A program made the position numbers and the translations under genes. A stretch of DNA of 25,820 nt, taken from assembly GCA_022717655.1 (NCBI GenBank), contig JAIIAN010000013.1, forward strand, positions 1-25,820, given 5' to 3'. This document shows, piece by piece, positions 7,848 through 15,852 of this stretch (the stretch's first letter is position 1; the number at the start of each line of letters is the position of its first letter). The notes beneath the pieces were generated by a model that did not search any database, was not told the origin of the DNA, and saw only the letters and a program-made list of their open reading frames with translations. Source of the DNA: Bacillota bacterium (GTDB lineage Bacteria > Bacillota > Clostridia > Lachnospirales > Lachnospiraceae).

Positions 7848-8816
7848 TTATTTTGTTGAAATAAATGTTTCGACATCTTCTTTTGTTGGCATTACACGAA
7901 GTGCACCTTTTTTAGTTGTAATCAAAGAGGAGGCTCCATTGGCAAACTCCAGCATTTCATAGAGCTGTTCTTCGGATAAGCCGGTGATTCCATGCTCTAA
8001 TACATAATTTAACGCACACGCTCCAAAGGTATCTCCTGCTCCGGTTGTCTCAATTGTATTTTCCTGAAGAAATGGTGCATGGAATACTTCTTTTCCTTCG
8101 TGAAATGCAATACTTCCTTCTTTTCCCATTGTAACATTCATCAGTTTCAGATTTGGATAATCAGCAAGCAGTTTGTGCGCTCCTTCTTTGATGTCTTTTG
8201 TTCCGGTCATAAATTCCAGTTCTTCTTCCGAAATCTTTAACAGGTCACACTGTCCAAGACCATAAGCAATCTGTTCCTTTGCAAGTTCCATACTGCTCCA
8301 TAACGGTGGTCTTAAATTAGGGTCAAAAGAAATCAACATTCCGGCTTCTTTTGCAATCGCAATTGCTTTTTTTGTTGCCTTTCTGACTTCTTCATGTGTC
8401 ATAGATAATGTTCCAAAATGAAATGCTTTTGCAGATTCTAAATATTCTTTCTCTACCTGAGCTTCATTTAACATCATATCTGCTCCTGGATTGCGGTAAA
8501 AAGCAAAATCTCTGTCACCATCTTCAAATGTATGTACAAATGCCAGTGTGGTATGAACTTCTTCATTTTCATAGAGATGACTGGTATCAATCTTTAACTC
8601 ATTTAAAGTCTTTCTAAGAGAGGTACCAAACTGGTCTTTTCCGACAACACCAAGAAAGGAGGTTTTCTTTCCAAGATTATTTAACATTGCAAGTACATTA
8701 CAAGGTGCTCCGCCTGGATTTGCCTCAAAAATCGGATTTCCCTGACCACTTACTCCATTTTCAGTAAAATCAATTAACAACTCACCAAGTGCAATTACAT
8801 CAAACTGTTTTTCCAT
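7848..8816 (-). CDS. PfkB-family sugar kinase, probably fructokinase
   Basis: A 322-residue ribokinase-fold enzyme that phosphorylates a sugar with ATP. It has the N-terminal GELLIDF, the substrate-lid NPGGAPCNVL, the central DPNLRPPLW and the catalytic signature TTGAGDTFGACAL with D262 as the base. The combination GGAPCNVA-like, RNPGADMML and DPNLRPPLW is typical of bacterial fructokinases such as ScrK, so fructose to fructose-6-phosphate is the best guess. No sucrose hydrolase or transporter is adjacent to confirm it. ATG 8816 is preceded by GAGGA. A promoter and a palindrome lie in its leader. Past the stop (7801-7847) the DNA is T-rich on the plus strand with no clear stem-loop. Confidence 0.82.
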   Translation of the reverse strand: MEKQFDVIALGELLIDFTENGVSGQGNPIFEANPGGAPCNVLAMLNNLGKKTSFLGVVGKDQFGTSLRKTLNELKIDTSHLYENEEVHTTLAFVHTFEDGDRDFAFYRNPGADMMLNEAQVEKEYLESAKAFHFGTLSMTHEEVRKATKKAIAIAKEAGMLISFDPNLRPPLWSSMELAKEQIAYGLGQCDLLKISEEELEFMTGTKDIKEGAHKLLADYPNLKLMNVTMGKEGSIAFHEGKEVFHAPFLQENTIETTGAGDTFGACALNYVLEHGITGLSEEQLYEMLEFANGASSLITTKKGALRVMPTKEDVETFISTK

Positions 8817-8868
8817 GTCATTTCCTCACTTTAATTTTTATTGTTTTATTTTATCCCTTCAGCGCATC

Positions 8869-8885
8869 GGGGCAGTATCTGCCCC
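8869..8885 (-). promoter_or_regulatory. Palindrome in the fructokinase leader, candidate operator
   Basis: A 7-bp perfect inverted repeat GGGGCAG with CTGCCCC around three bases lies about 15 bases downstream of the predicted start site. There is no T-run after it, so it is more likely an operator or an RNA hairpin than a terminator. Confidence 0.45.
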
Positions 8886-8905
8886 AACTGCTGTGATTCA
8901 TTTTT

Positions 8906-8934
8906 ATTATATCGGTATTTATTTCAGACTGCAA
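8906..8934 (-). promoter_or_regulatory. Promoter of the fructokinase-like gene
   Basis: TTGCAG at 8934-8929 and a perfect TATAAT at 8911-8906 are separated by 17 bases. It lies in the gap after the permease gene stop, so the kinase can be transcribed by itself. Confidence 0.7.
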
Positions 8935-8994
8935 TCACTAACTCTATTCCTTATCCTGTCCATTTCCATTCAGGAAACTCGCTTAATGTTTTCA

Positions 8995-10128
8995 TTATTC
9001 TTCTGTGGCACGTGCCCATTTTACAAAATCCCGAATCAGATTCCGAATTGTCTTTATCGTTCCATCAAAGACCCCTGCTTTATAGAAATTAATTAAAATT
9101 GCTCCTACAGGCACTGCAAGTATCATTCCTAAAACACTGCTGATTTTATATCCGGTATACATAAAAATTAATGCCAGAAGCGGATTCATTCCAATGGAAT
9201 CTCCCACCATCTTCGGTTCGATTATTCTGCGGACCAGCTGTGTCACTAGATATAAGATGACAAGTCCTACTGCAAAGCGCATATCACCGGAGAGCACTTT
9301 AAAAATTGCCCATGGAATCAGCGCTGTTCCGGTTCCAAAAAATGGAAGCATATCTAGAAATGAAACCAGAAAAGAAATCAAAATTGCAAATTTCACTCTT
9401 AAAATCAACATTCCGACAAATAAAATCAGCCAGATGACTCCCATAATTTTAAACTGTGCTTTAAAGTATCCGCCGAATACTTTTTTTAAACTGTCAGAAA
9501 ACATCCGCCATTTATCCTGTATCATTTTCGGAGTATGTTTTCGTCCAAATTCCAAAATTTTATTTCTGTCTGCAATGAAAAAATACGCCGACAGCAAAGT
9601 AAAAATGATGGAAATCAGTACATTTGGCAGATTTTTTGCAATATTTCCTGCATAATCAACTGTAATCTCACTCACATTGCTGATGAGTGACCCAATCTGA
9701 CTGCTCAATTCCTCCTGCGTATTATCAATGCTCGTCTGTACATTATCCGGCAGTTCTTTAATTACCCGTCTTAAATTATGTTCTGCTTCCTGAAATTCCA
9801 CATTAAAACTGCTGTACAATTCCGGTGCCTGTTGTAAAAATTTTCCTGTCTCAGTGGTAATCTTTGCACACACCAGATAAATACCACCAATTATCGCGCC
9901 AAGCACCAGAATGATAATCACCATTGAGGTATGCTTTCTTGAAATCTTTAATTTTTTTTCTAAAAATTCAACCAGAGGACTTGCAATTATCGCAAGTATC
10001 CATCCTATAATAAACGGAATAAAAAATTTAAACATTTTTATTCCAAGAACAATTCCAAGAATCAATGCAAGAATCCCTAAAATTACCAAAAAGATTCCTT
10101 TTAAATGTTTCTTTAATGTTTTTTTCAT
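8995..10128 (-). CDS. PerM/AI-2E family (YtvI-like) membrane protein
   Basis: A 377-residue integral membrane protein of the AI-2E exporter/PerM superfamily. It has two hydrophobic helices near residues 11-50, a third at about 67-87, a long polar segment with coiled-coil character at about 95-160, then further helices ending in IIEPKMVGDSIGMNPLLALIFMYTGYK and GMILAVPVGAIL, the conserved C-terminal signature. Members include the sporulation protein YtvI, the PerM permease and Na+/H+ antiporter-like proteins; which role applies here cannot be read from sequence. AAGGAAA precedes ATG 10128. It follows the NUDIX gene closely and likely shares its transcript. Confidence 0.85.
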   Translation of the reverse strand: MKKTLKKHLKGIFLVILGILALILGIVLGIKMFKFFIPFIIGWILAIIASPLVEFLEKKLKISRKHTSMVIIILVLGAIIGGIYLVCAKITTETGKFLQQAPELYSSFNVEFQEAEHNLRRVIKELPDNVQTSIDNTQEELSSQIGSLISNVSEITVDYAGNIAKNLPNVLISIIFTLLSAYFFIADRNKILEFGRKHTPKMIQDKWRMFSDSLKKVFGGYFKAQFKIMGVIWLILFVGMLILRVKFAILISFLVSFLDMLPFFGTGTALIPWAIFKVLSGDMRFAVGLVILYLVTQLVRRIIEPKMVGDSIGMNPLLALIFMYTGYKISSVLGMILAVPVGAILINFYKAGVFDGTIKTIRNLIRDFVKWARATEE

Positions 10129-10205
10129 AAATAATTTCCTTGAATTAAACTTCCCCGATTAATTTCTTCTTTAATCTCTTTTAAAATTTCTTTATTAAGT
10201 CTCTT
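10129..10205 (-). repeat. Imperfect repeat at the 3' end of the NUDIX gene
   Basis: The segment AAAGAAATTTAAAAGAGA at the gene end recurs about 24 bases downstream as AAAGAAATTTTAAAAGAGA, followed by a partial third copy. Read in the NUDIX frame beyond its TAA there are 26 further sense codons, ending in a TGA that overlaps the next ATG as ATGA. Confidence 0.6.
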
Positions 10206-10817
10206 TTAAATTTCTTTCAAAAACGCAAACGGTTCTTCATCATGAATAAAGTGCATCAGCATATAGGATGCCACAATTGCCACTTTTTCTTCTTTTAAAA
10301 TACGCTTTACTTCTTCTTTATCTGCAATAACAATCTCAAGTTCTTCGGAATCCTCAAGTCCTGCCCTTGAAATCTCACCTGACGCATAACCGTATACTGT
10401 AGCACAGGATTCATCGGTCATTCCGATTGTCGTAAAATACGGTTTTTCATAAGCCGGATTTACCGTTACTGGTTCTAACGTCAATCCGGTTTCTTCTTTC
10501 ATCTCTCTGATTCCTGCTGTTTTAAAATCCTCTCCCGGTTCTACCAGTCCTGCCGGAAATTCATAGATATAATCATCAATTGCATAACGGTATTGTCTGA
10601 CTAAAACAACTTTATTTTTGTCCTCTTTGCAGACAGCATAGATAATAACCCCGTCCGGATGATTTTCTTTTGTATTTAATTTTAAGTGTTCCTCATCTTT
10701 TGCTCTTGATGCCACATAATAGTGACCCGGTGTTCCTGTTTTACTTTCCACATCCAGATGATACAGACGAACAAATGGATTTTCCGTCATTGGCGTAATT
10801 TTTTTAATGGATGGCAT
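10206..10817 (-). CDS. NUDIX hydrolase, ADP-ribose pyrophosphatase-like
   Basis: A 203-residue NUDIX enzyme. The full Nudix box G-x5-E-x7-REUxEExGU is present at 90-112 as GLVEPGEDFKTAGIREMKEETGL, giving the metal-binding glutamates. The upstream VVLVRQYRYAIDDYIYEFPAG resembles ADP-ribose pyrophosphatases of the NudF type, which split ADP-ribose to AMP and ribose-5-phosphate. Substrate choice across NUDIX families is hard to predict, so this is a family-level call. ATG 10817 follows AAAGGGG. It has a clear promoter and is followed at 77 bases by the membrane protein gene. Its stop codon may be recently gained (see the repeat entry). Confidence 0.88.
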   Translation of the reverse strand: MPSIKKITPMTENPFVRLYHLDVESKTGTPGHYYVASRAKDEEHLKLNTKENHPDGVIIYAVCKEDKNKVVLVRQYRYAIDDYIYEFPAGLVEPGEDFKTAGIREMKEETGLTLEPVTVNPAYEKPYFTTIGMTDESCATVYGYASGEISRAGLEDSEELEIVIADKEEVKRILKEEKVAIVASYMLMHFIHDEEPFAFLKEI

Positions 10818-10866
10818 AATTTTTTATCCCCTTTCTAATGCAGTTCCTGCTTTTGTAAATAGAAAA

Positions 10867-10895
10867 ATTATAGCGCGTTTACGGTTGTTTTTCAA
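10867..10895 (-). promoter_or_regulatory. Promoter of the NUDIX-permease unit
   Basis: TTGAAA at 10895-10890 and TATAAT at 10872-10867 are separated by exactly 17 bases. The start site would be near 10860, giving a leader of about 43 bases. Confidence 0.72.
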
Positions 10896-10922
10896 GGCAT
10901 AGACCTCTATTCTGGCACAAAA

Positions 10923-10958
10923 AAAGATACCCTTAGTTTTTAGACTAAGAATATCTTT
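10923..10958 (-). terminator. Terminator after the kdgK-like gene
   Basis: AAAGATA (10923-10929) pairs with TATCTTT (10952-10958), and CTTAGT (10932-10937) with ACTAAG (10944-10949), with a 2x2 internal loop. On the minus strand a run of T follows directly. It closes the sugar-acid operon about 50 bases past the stop at 11007. Confidence 0.8.
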
Positions 10959-11006
10959 CTTTGTTATTTCTTTTGTTCTTTATTTTTTTAATTTATGAGG
11001 CAGAAA

Positions 11007-12104
11007 TTATCTCTGAACACGTGCTCCTGCACCGCCCATGATTGCTTCTACTTCTTTTTTGCTTGCCATTGTTGTATCTCCTGGTGTTGTCATAGCAAGT
11101 GCACCGTGAGCTGCTCCGTAGTTTACAGCCAGTTCTGCATTTTCTGTTGTCATAAGACCATAGATAAGACCAGATGCGAAAGAGTCTCCACCACCTACAC
11201 GGTCCATGATTTCAAGACCTTTGTAGTCTTTGGATTTGTAGATTTCACCATCAGCCCAGCAAATTGCTGCCCAGTCATTTACAGTTGCAGTCTTAACAGT
11301 ACGAAGAGTAGTTGCTACTGCTTTAAAGTTTGGATATGTTTTTGCAGCTTCGTTAATCATTTTCTTGTATCCGTCAAGGTTCAGTTCTTTTAAGTTTTCG
11401 TCGTTTCCTTCGATTTCAAAACCAAGGCAAGCTGTGAAGTCTTCTTCGTTACCAATCATAACGTCTACATATTTAGCGATTTCTTTATTTACTTCCTGAG
11501 CCTTTGCCTGTCCACCGATTGCACTCCACATAGATGGACGGTAGTTTAAGTCGTAAGATACGATTGTTCCGTATTTTTTAGCGGCTTTAATTGCAGCTAA
11601 AACAGTTTCGCAGGATTGTTCGGATAAAGCAGCATAGATACCGCCTGTGTGTAACCAGCGTGCTCCGAGTTCTCCGAAGATGTAATCGAAATCAAAATCT
11701 TCCGGTGTTGCTTTAGAAATAGCTGTGTTTGCACGGTCTGAGCATCCAACTGCTCCACGGATACCAAATCCTCTTTCTGTGAAGTTTAATCCGTTTCTGC
11801 AGATTCTTCCGATTCCATCTGTTTTCATCCATTTGATTAAGGAAGTATCTACTCCACCCTGATTGATGAAGTCTTCCATTAACATACCAACTTCGTTGTC
11901 AGCGAATGCTGTGATGATACCTGTATTCATTTTAAAGCATTTGCTCAGTCCACGGGCAACATTATATTCTCCGCCGCCTTCCCATGCACGAAAGCTTCTT
12001 GCTGTACGGATTCTTCCTTCGCCCGGATCAAGACGAAGCATTACTTCGCCCAGGGATACTTCATCAAATTTGCATTCATTTGCTGGTCTTAAATTTAAGT
12101 TCAT
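11007..12104 (-). CDS. PfkB-family sugar-acid kinase, probably 2-keto-3-deoxygluconate kinase
   Basis: A 365-residue ribokinase-fold kinase. It shows LGEVMLRLDPGEGR at the start, WEGGGEYNVARGLS in the substrate-binding part, SYDLNYRPSMW in the middle and the catalytic stretch DRVGGGDSFASGL at 301-313 with base D307. GGGDSFASG replaces the usual GAGDTF, a form I associate with KdgK-like kinases of Firmicutes. KDG kinase makes 2-keto-3-deoxy-6-phosphogluconate. The two dehydratases and KduD-like dehydrogenase upstream fit this, but no KDPG aldolase gene is in the window, so the next step must be encoded elsewhere. GGAGG precedes ATG 12104. An extended -10 promoter in its leader suggests partly independent expression. 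A kinase for another keto-deoxy acid is possible. Confidence 0.78.
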   Translation of the reverse strand: MNLNLRPANECKFDEVSLGEVMLRLDPGEGRIRTARSFRAWEGGGEYNVARGLSKCFKMNTGIITAFADNEVGMLMEDFINQGGVDTSLIKWMKTDGIGRICRNGLNFTERGFGIRGAVGCSDRANTAISKATPEDFDFDYIFGELGARWLHTGGIYAALSEQSCETVLAAIKAAKKYGTIVSYDLNYRPSMWSAIGGQAKAQEVNKEIAKYVDVMIGNEEDFTACLGFEIEGNDENLKELNLDGYKKMINEAAKTYPNFKAVATTLRTVKTATVNDWAAICWADGEIYKSKDYKGLEIMDRVGGGDSFASGLIYGLMTTENAELAVNYGAAHGALAMTTPGDTTMASKKEVEAIMGGAGARVQR

Positions 12105-12137
12105 GATTAATCCTCCAAATTTTTATGTATTGTTCTA

Positions 12138-12192
12138 CAATTTGCTCTTCTAATTTTCACTCTTACAATTTTGCTCTTGCAATTTCTTATTA
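12138..12192 (-). repeat. Imperfect 13-15 bp tandem repeat in the kdgK leader
   Basis: On the plus strand four degenerate units follow each other: CAATTTGCTCTTC, TAATTTTCACTCTTA, CAATTTTGCTCTTG and CAATTTCTTATTA. The last overlaps the predicted -10 box of kdgK. It could be slippage-derived or a multi-copy protein site. Confidence 0.55.
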
Positions 12193-12197
12193 TAGCA
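12189..12197 (-). promoter_or_regulatory. Extended -10 promoter for the kdgK-like gene
   Basis: TGCTATAAT reads TG-n-TATAAT, with TATAAT at 12194-12189. No good -35 box is seen, as is common for extended -10 promoters. Start site would be near 12182, leaving an 80-base leader made mostly of the tandem repeat. Confidence 0.5.
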
Positions 12198-12243
12198 TGT
12201 GGTTTTTATTTTTGTTGTTTTTTATTTCGTGCTTTCCAATTTT

Positions 12244-13992
12244 TTAGAATTCTAAGTAAGCACCTTTCATCGGGCTTGCTGCATGTTCACTGAACAGACG
12301 AAGCACACCATTTTTGTATTTTACTTCTTTTGGTTTCCAGTTTTTCTTACGTTCTGCAAGCACTTTATCGATTTCTTCCGGAGTTTTTTCTTCCCCTGCG
12401 ATACCGATGATATTTAATTTACGTGCAAATACATCAATTTCAATTAAGTCGCCTTCTTCTACTAATGCAATCGGACCGCCTTCGGCTGCTTCCGGACTGC
12501 AATGTCCGATTACAGGACCGGTAGATGCACCGGAAAAACGTCCGTCTGTAATCAGTGCAATACTTCTTCCAAGTTCTTTATCACTGCTGATTGCCTCTGA
12601 AGTATAGAACATTTCCGGCATACCGCTTCCTTTTGGTCCTTCATAACGGATAAATACAGCGTCACCTTTGTTTACTTTATGTTTTAAAACTGCATCAAGA
12701 CATTCTTCTTCGCTGTCAAATGGTTTTGCACGAAGTACGGCACGATACATTTCTTTCGGGCATGCAGTGTGTTTGATAACTGCGCCTTCCGGTGCAAGAT
12801 TTCCACGTAAGACTGCAATACTTCCGTCTGTTCCAATTGCTTTATCATAAGGACGGATGACATCTTCCTTTGTCACATTGCAGCCGTAACGTTTGTTAAA
12901 TTCCTGCATCCACTTGTCACATCTTTCGTAGAATCCGTTTTTCTTTAATTCTTCCAGATTTTCTCCAAGTGTTTTTCCTGTTACAGTCATAACATCAAGA
13001 TGTAAGTGCTGTTTGATTTCTTCCATGATAGCCGGAACTCCGCCTGCATAGTAGAAACATTCTGCCGGCCAGCGTCCTGCCGGACGTACATCTAAGAGAT
13101 ATCTTGCATTTCTGTGCAGTCTGTCGAAGGTATCACCTGTAATTTCAATTCCGAGTTCGTGTGCGATTGCCGGAATATGAAGCAGACAGTTTGTACTTCC
13201 TGAAATTGCTGCATGAACTAAGATTGCATTTTCAAAGCTGTCCATTGTCACGATGTCGCTTGGGCGCATGTTGTCCATTTTTGCAAGTGCAACTGCCTGA
13301 CGACCTGCCTGTCTTGCAAAATCAAGTAAGTCAGGACTGGTTGCCGGCATTAAAGCGGTACCCGGAAGTGCAAGTCCAAGTGCTTCTGCCATAATCTGCA
13401 TTGTAGATGCAGTACCGATGAAAGAACATGCTCCACAGCTTGGGCATGCATTGTGTTTTGCCCAGTTTAATTTATCTTCATCAATTTCTCCGCGCTGGAA
13501 TTTTGCACTATACATACCTAACTGTTCCAGAGTCAGCATGTCCGGTCCTGCATTCATTGTTCCACCTGGCACTACGATAGCCGGAATGTTTAAACGGCAC
13601 AGACCCATTAAGTTTGCCGGCATTCCTTTATCACAGCTTGCAAGAAATACGCCTGCGTCAGATACAGTTGCATTTCCGTGGATTTCAATCATATTTGTAA
13701 TCATTTCACGACTTGCAAGAGAGAAGTTAATTCCGTCTGTTCCTTGACTTTCTCCATCACAGATATCGGTACAATAATATCTTGCTCCAAATCCGCCTGC
13801 TTCCGCAACACCTTTTCTTACTTCTTCTACTAAGACATTTAAATGTCCGCTTCCCGGATGGCTGTCTCCGTAAGTACTTTCGATTAAAATCTGAGGTTTG
13901 GATAAATCCTCTGGTTTCCATCCTGTACCAATACGCAGTGGGTCAAGCTCTGGTGCTAAGGTACGCATTTCCTGACTTTTTAAACAACTCAT
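12244..13992 (-). CDS. IlvD/Edd-family dehydratase, probable sugar-acid dehydratase (copy 1)
   Basis: A 582-residue enzyme of the IlvD/EDD iron-sulfur dehydratase family, which removes water from 2,3-dihydroxy acids to give 2-keto-3-deoxy acids. Likely cluster ligands are C78 (TDICDG), C120 (SCDK) and C189 (CPSCGACSFIGTAST); D121 and K122 match the metal-binding positions, and S487 in DGRFSGAS is the probable catalytic serine. Lack of ilvB/N/C genes nearby and the presence of KDG-type enzymes argue for an aldonate substrate rather than the branched-chain pathway. It is a paralogue of the second dehydratase at 16774-18489. AAGGAGGA sits 9 bases before ATG 13992. An 86-base gap to the upstream dehydrogenase gene has no terminator, so they are likely co-transcribed. 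Exact substrate unknown. Confidence 0.85.
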   Translation of the reverse strand: MSCLKSQEMRTLAPELDPLRIGTGWKPEDLSKPQILIESTYGDSHPGSGHLNVLVEEVRKGVAEAGGFGARYYCTDICDGESQGTDGINFSLASREMITNMIEIHGNATVSDAGVFLASCDKGMPANLMGLCRLNIPAIVVPGGTMNAGPDMLTLEQLGMYSAKFQRGEIDEDKLNWAKHNACPSCGACSFIGTASTMQIMAEALGLALPGTALMPATSPDLLDFARQAGRQAVALAKMDNMRPSDIVTMDSFENAILVHAAISGSTNCLLHIPAIAHELGIEITGDTFDRLHRNARYLLDVRPAGRWPAECFYYAGGVPAIMEEIKQHLHLDVMTVTGKTLGENLEELKKNGFYERCDKWMQEFNKRYGCNVTKEDVIRPYDKAIGTDGSIAVLRGNLAPEGAVIKHTACPKEMYRAVLRAKPFDSEEECLDAVLKHKVNKGDAVFIRYEGPKGSGMPEMFYTSEAISSDKELGRSIALITDGRFSGASTGPVIGHCSPEAAEGGPIALVEEGDLIEIDVFARKLNIIGIAGEEKTPEEIDKVLAERKKNWKPKEVKYKNGVLRLFSEHAASPMKGAYLEF

Positions 13993-14078
13993 GTTTTTTG
14001 TTCCTCCTTAAATTTTAAATTCTTAGTTTCTACTTATTTTATTTTTACTTTATGGACTTTTCTATTACTATTTATTAA

Positions 14079-14846
14079 CTATTTAACTAAATATCCTCCA
14101 TCAACCGGAATGACTGCTCCACACAGATAATCACTTGCATGGGAAGCTAAGAAAATGGCTGTTCCCTGCATATCCTCTCCGGTTCCCCAGCGTCCTGCCG
14201 GAATTCTTTCGCTGATAGTTTTAAAACGTGGATTTTTCGGGTCAAGAAGTGCTTCATTCATTTCTGTTGCCATATATCCCGGTGCAATTGCATTGACATT
14301 AATTCCTCTTCCTGCCCAGTCATTCGATAACTCTTTGGTAAGCTGTGCTACCCCGCCTTTTGCAGCTGCATAGGCCGGAATGGTCTGTCCTCCAAAGAAA
14401 GAGTTCATGGAAGCGACATTAATAATCTTTCCATAGCCTTTCTTCAGCATGATTTTTCCTGCTTCCTGACACAATACAAAAATAGAACTTAAATTGACAC
14501 TGATTACATCATCCCATTCATTTAATGGAAATTCTTCTGCGCTGTGACGTCTCTGAATTCCATGTGAAGTAACAAGTACATCTAAGTCTCCACCAAGTTT
14601 CTCGACGCATTCATTGAAAATGCGGTAAACTTCTTCTCGTTTGGAGAGATCACCCTTTATGCCTACACAGTCATAACCCTTGTTACATTCTTCTTCTGCT
14701 ACAGCAAACACCTTGTCTGATGTTCCAACAATTGCCACTTTGCATCCGGCTTTTAAAAAGCCCTCTGCCATTCCAAGACCCAATCCTCTTGTTCCACCTG
14801 TTACAATGACTTTCTTTCCGGAAACATCAAATAAATTCTGTCCCAT
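14079..14846 (-). CDS. Short-chain dehydrogenase, KduD/gluconate 5-dehydrogenase-like
   Basis: A 255-residue classical SDR. The cofactor loop TGGTRGLG is at 16-23, and the tetrad N118, S146 (NVASMNS), Y159 and K163 (YAAAKGG) is intact. The C-terminal GYMATEMNEAL, RIPAGRWG and LCGAVIPVDGGYLVK resemble KduD (2-keto-3-deoxygluconate 5-dehydrogenase) and gluconate 5-dehydrogenases, which act on C5 of hexonates. This fits the kdgK-like kinase in the same unit, as in pectin and uronate breakdown, although KduI is not present here. AAAGGTGG precedes ATG 14846. Own promoter with an operator candidate over the start site; probably first gene of a unit with the dehydratase and kinase downstream. Confidence 0.82.
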   Translation of the reverse strand: MGQNLFDVSGKKVIVTGGTRGLGLGMAEGFLKAGCKVAIVGTSDKVFAVAEEECNKGYDCVGIKGDLSKREEVYRIFNECVEKLGGDLDVLVTSHGIQRRHSAEEFPLNEWDDVISVNLSSIFVLCQEAGKIMLKKGYGKIINVASMNSFFGGQTIPAYAAAKGGVAQLTKELSNDWAGRGINVNAIAPGYMATEMNEALLDPKNPRFKTISERIPAGRWGTGEDMQGTAIFLASHASDYLCGAVIPVDGGYLVK

Positions 14847-14877
14847 TGGTTTTTCCCACCTTTCTCCTGGTCTTTAA

Positions 14878-14894
14878 GTCGTCATACGTCGTAT
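14878..14894 (-). promoter_or_regulatory. Operator candidate at the kduD-like promoter
   Basis: ATACGACGTATGACGAC covers the predicted start site. It contains the near-palindromes ATACG-A-CGTAT and CGT-ATG-ACG and shares ATACGACGT and the CGTnnnACG core with a site at the gntP promoter. GntR/FadR-type regulators bind sites of about this size and symmetry. Confidence 0.6.
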
Positions 14895-14902
14895 CTATTT
14901 TT

Positions 14903-14931
14903 ATGGTATCACACTCCAATTTCACGGTCAA
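14903..14931 (-). promoter_or_regulatory. Promoter of the kduD-like gene
   Basis: TTGACC at 14931-14926 and TACCAT at 14908-14903 are separated by 17 bases, placed just beyond the terminator of the upstream regulator gene. This divides the minus-strand cluster into separate transcription units. Confidence 0.65.
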
Positions 14932-14970
14932 GTTCTTCTTACAAATTCACTTTATTTCAGCAAAACTACT

Positions 14971-15014
14971 AAAGAGGTAGCAGAAAATTTGTAAATATTT
15001 CCTGCTACCTCTTT
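14971..15014 (-). terminator. Terminator after the fadR-like regulator gene
   Basis: A perfect 13-bp stem, AAAGAGGTAGCAG (14971-14983) with CTGCTACCTCTTT (15002-15014), starts one base beyond the regulator stop codon. The minus-strand tail is TAGTAGTTTTGC, moderately T-rich. Confidence 0.75.
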
Positions 15015-15015
15015 T

Positions 15016-15741
15016 TTACTCCATTTTTTTCATTAACTCGTTAATCTGAACTCGATTGTTTTCCAAATGACGCTTCATTGCTTCTCTCGCGCCTTCGGAG
15101 TCATGCCTTTTAATTGCTTCTAAAATTTCTCGATGTGTCACGATTGTTTTATTTGCAATTGAATAGTCTGTCACATCAATAAACAGTGAGATTCCACTTT
15201 GAATCACCGGCAATAAGTTCGTTGTTACTTGATTTCCGGTCGCTCTTGCGATTTCCGCATGAAACAAAATGTCCATCTTTAGATAAGGCTTTCCCTGCTT
15301 AAAAAGAGCTTCTACTTCATTTGCATATTCTTCAATCTTCTCTACTTGCTCTCTTGTTGCACGAAGTGCCGCCAAAGCTGCTATTTCCGGTTCGATCATC
15401 ATACGCACCTCACAGATATCAAGTGCAAGCGTACTCTTATCTTTTATAAAAGTAAATCCAAGTGGATCATCCATAAGCCCCGGTGTTTCACATACAAATG
15501 TGCCACGCCCTCTTTTTATCTCTACCACATTTCTTGATACCAATATTTTGATTGCTTCCCGAATTGTACCGCGTCCGACATTTAATTGTTCCGCCATCTC
15601 AAATTCATTTGGAAGTTTTTCACCGGCTTTTAATTTTCGATCTGAAATCAGACGAATAATCTGCTCCGATACTTTTTCCGGTAACAACTTATTATTTGAA
15701 TCAATTGACTTTAGTTTTCCACCATTGCCCTTTTTTTCCAT
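15016..15741 (-). CDS. GntR-family regulator, FadR subfamily (FCD domain)
   Basis: A 241-residue transcription factor. Residues about 20-85 form the winged helix of the GntR class (EKVSEQIIRLISDRKLKAGEKLPNE, then VGRGTIREAIKIL), and the rest is an FCD ligand domain with the probable metal-binding set in DILFHAEIARATGN, THREILEAI and MKRHLENN. Such regulators usually respond to small organic acids, including aldonates and uronates. As last gene of a unit with a dehydratase and an aldolase, it likely senses a pathway intermediate and controls the sites at the gntP and kduD-like promoters; that pairing is inference. The start ATG 15741 has only a weak GGGG-like ribosome site, and the 111-base gap to the aldolase gene holds nothing I recognise. 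Confidence 0.87.
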   Translation of the reverse strand: MEKKGNGGKLKSIDSNNKLLPEKVSEQIIRLISDRKLKAGEKLPNEFEMAEQLNVGRGTIREAIKILVSRNVVEIKRGRGTFVCETPGLMDDPLGFTFIKDKSTLALDICEVRMMIEPEIAALAALRATREQVEKIEEYANEVEALFKQGKPYLKMDILFHAEIARATGNQVTTNLLPVIQSGISLFIDVTDYSIANKTIVTHREILEAIKRHDSEGAREAMKRHLENNRVQINELMKKME

Positions 15742-15852
15742 ACTCTACCCCAGTCTTTCCTATTTCTCTTCGGATGTTCTTGATGCAGAGCCGCTCATTG
15801 ATGTTTGATTTTCTTCTGCTTTTTAAATAATATCCGAACTTCTTCTCAGATA

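Noticed and set aside
9194..9655. 153-codon plus-strand open frame
   Set aside because: It is antisense to the PerM-family gene, which has clear membrane-protein features; the antisense product has no recognisable motif or ribosome site.
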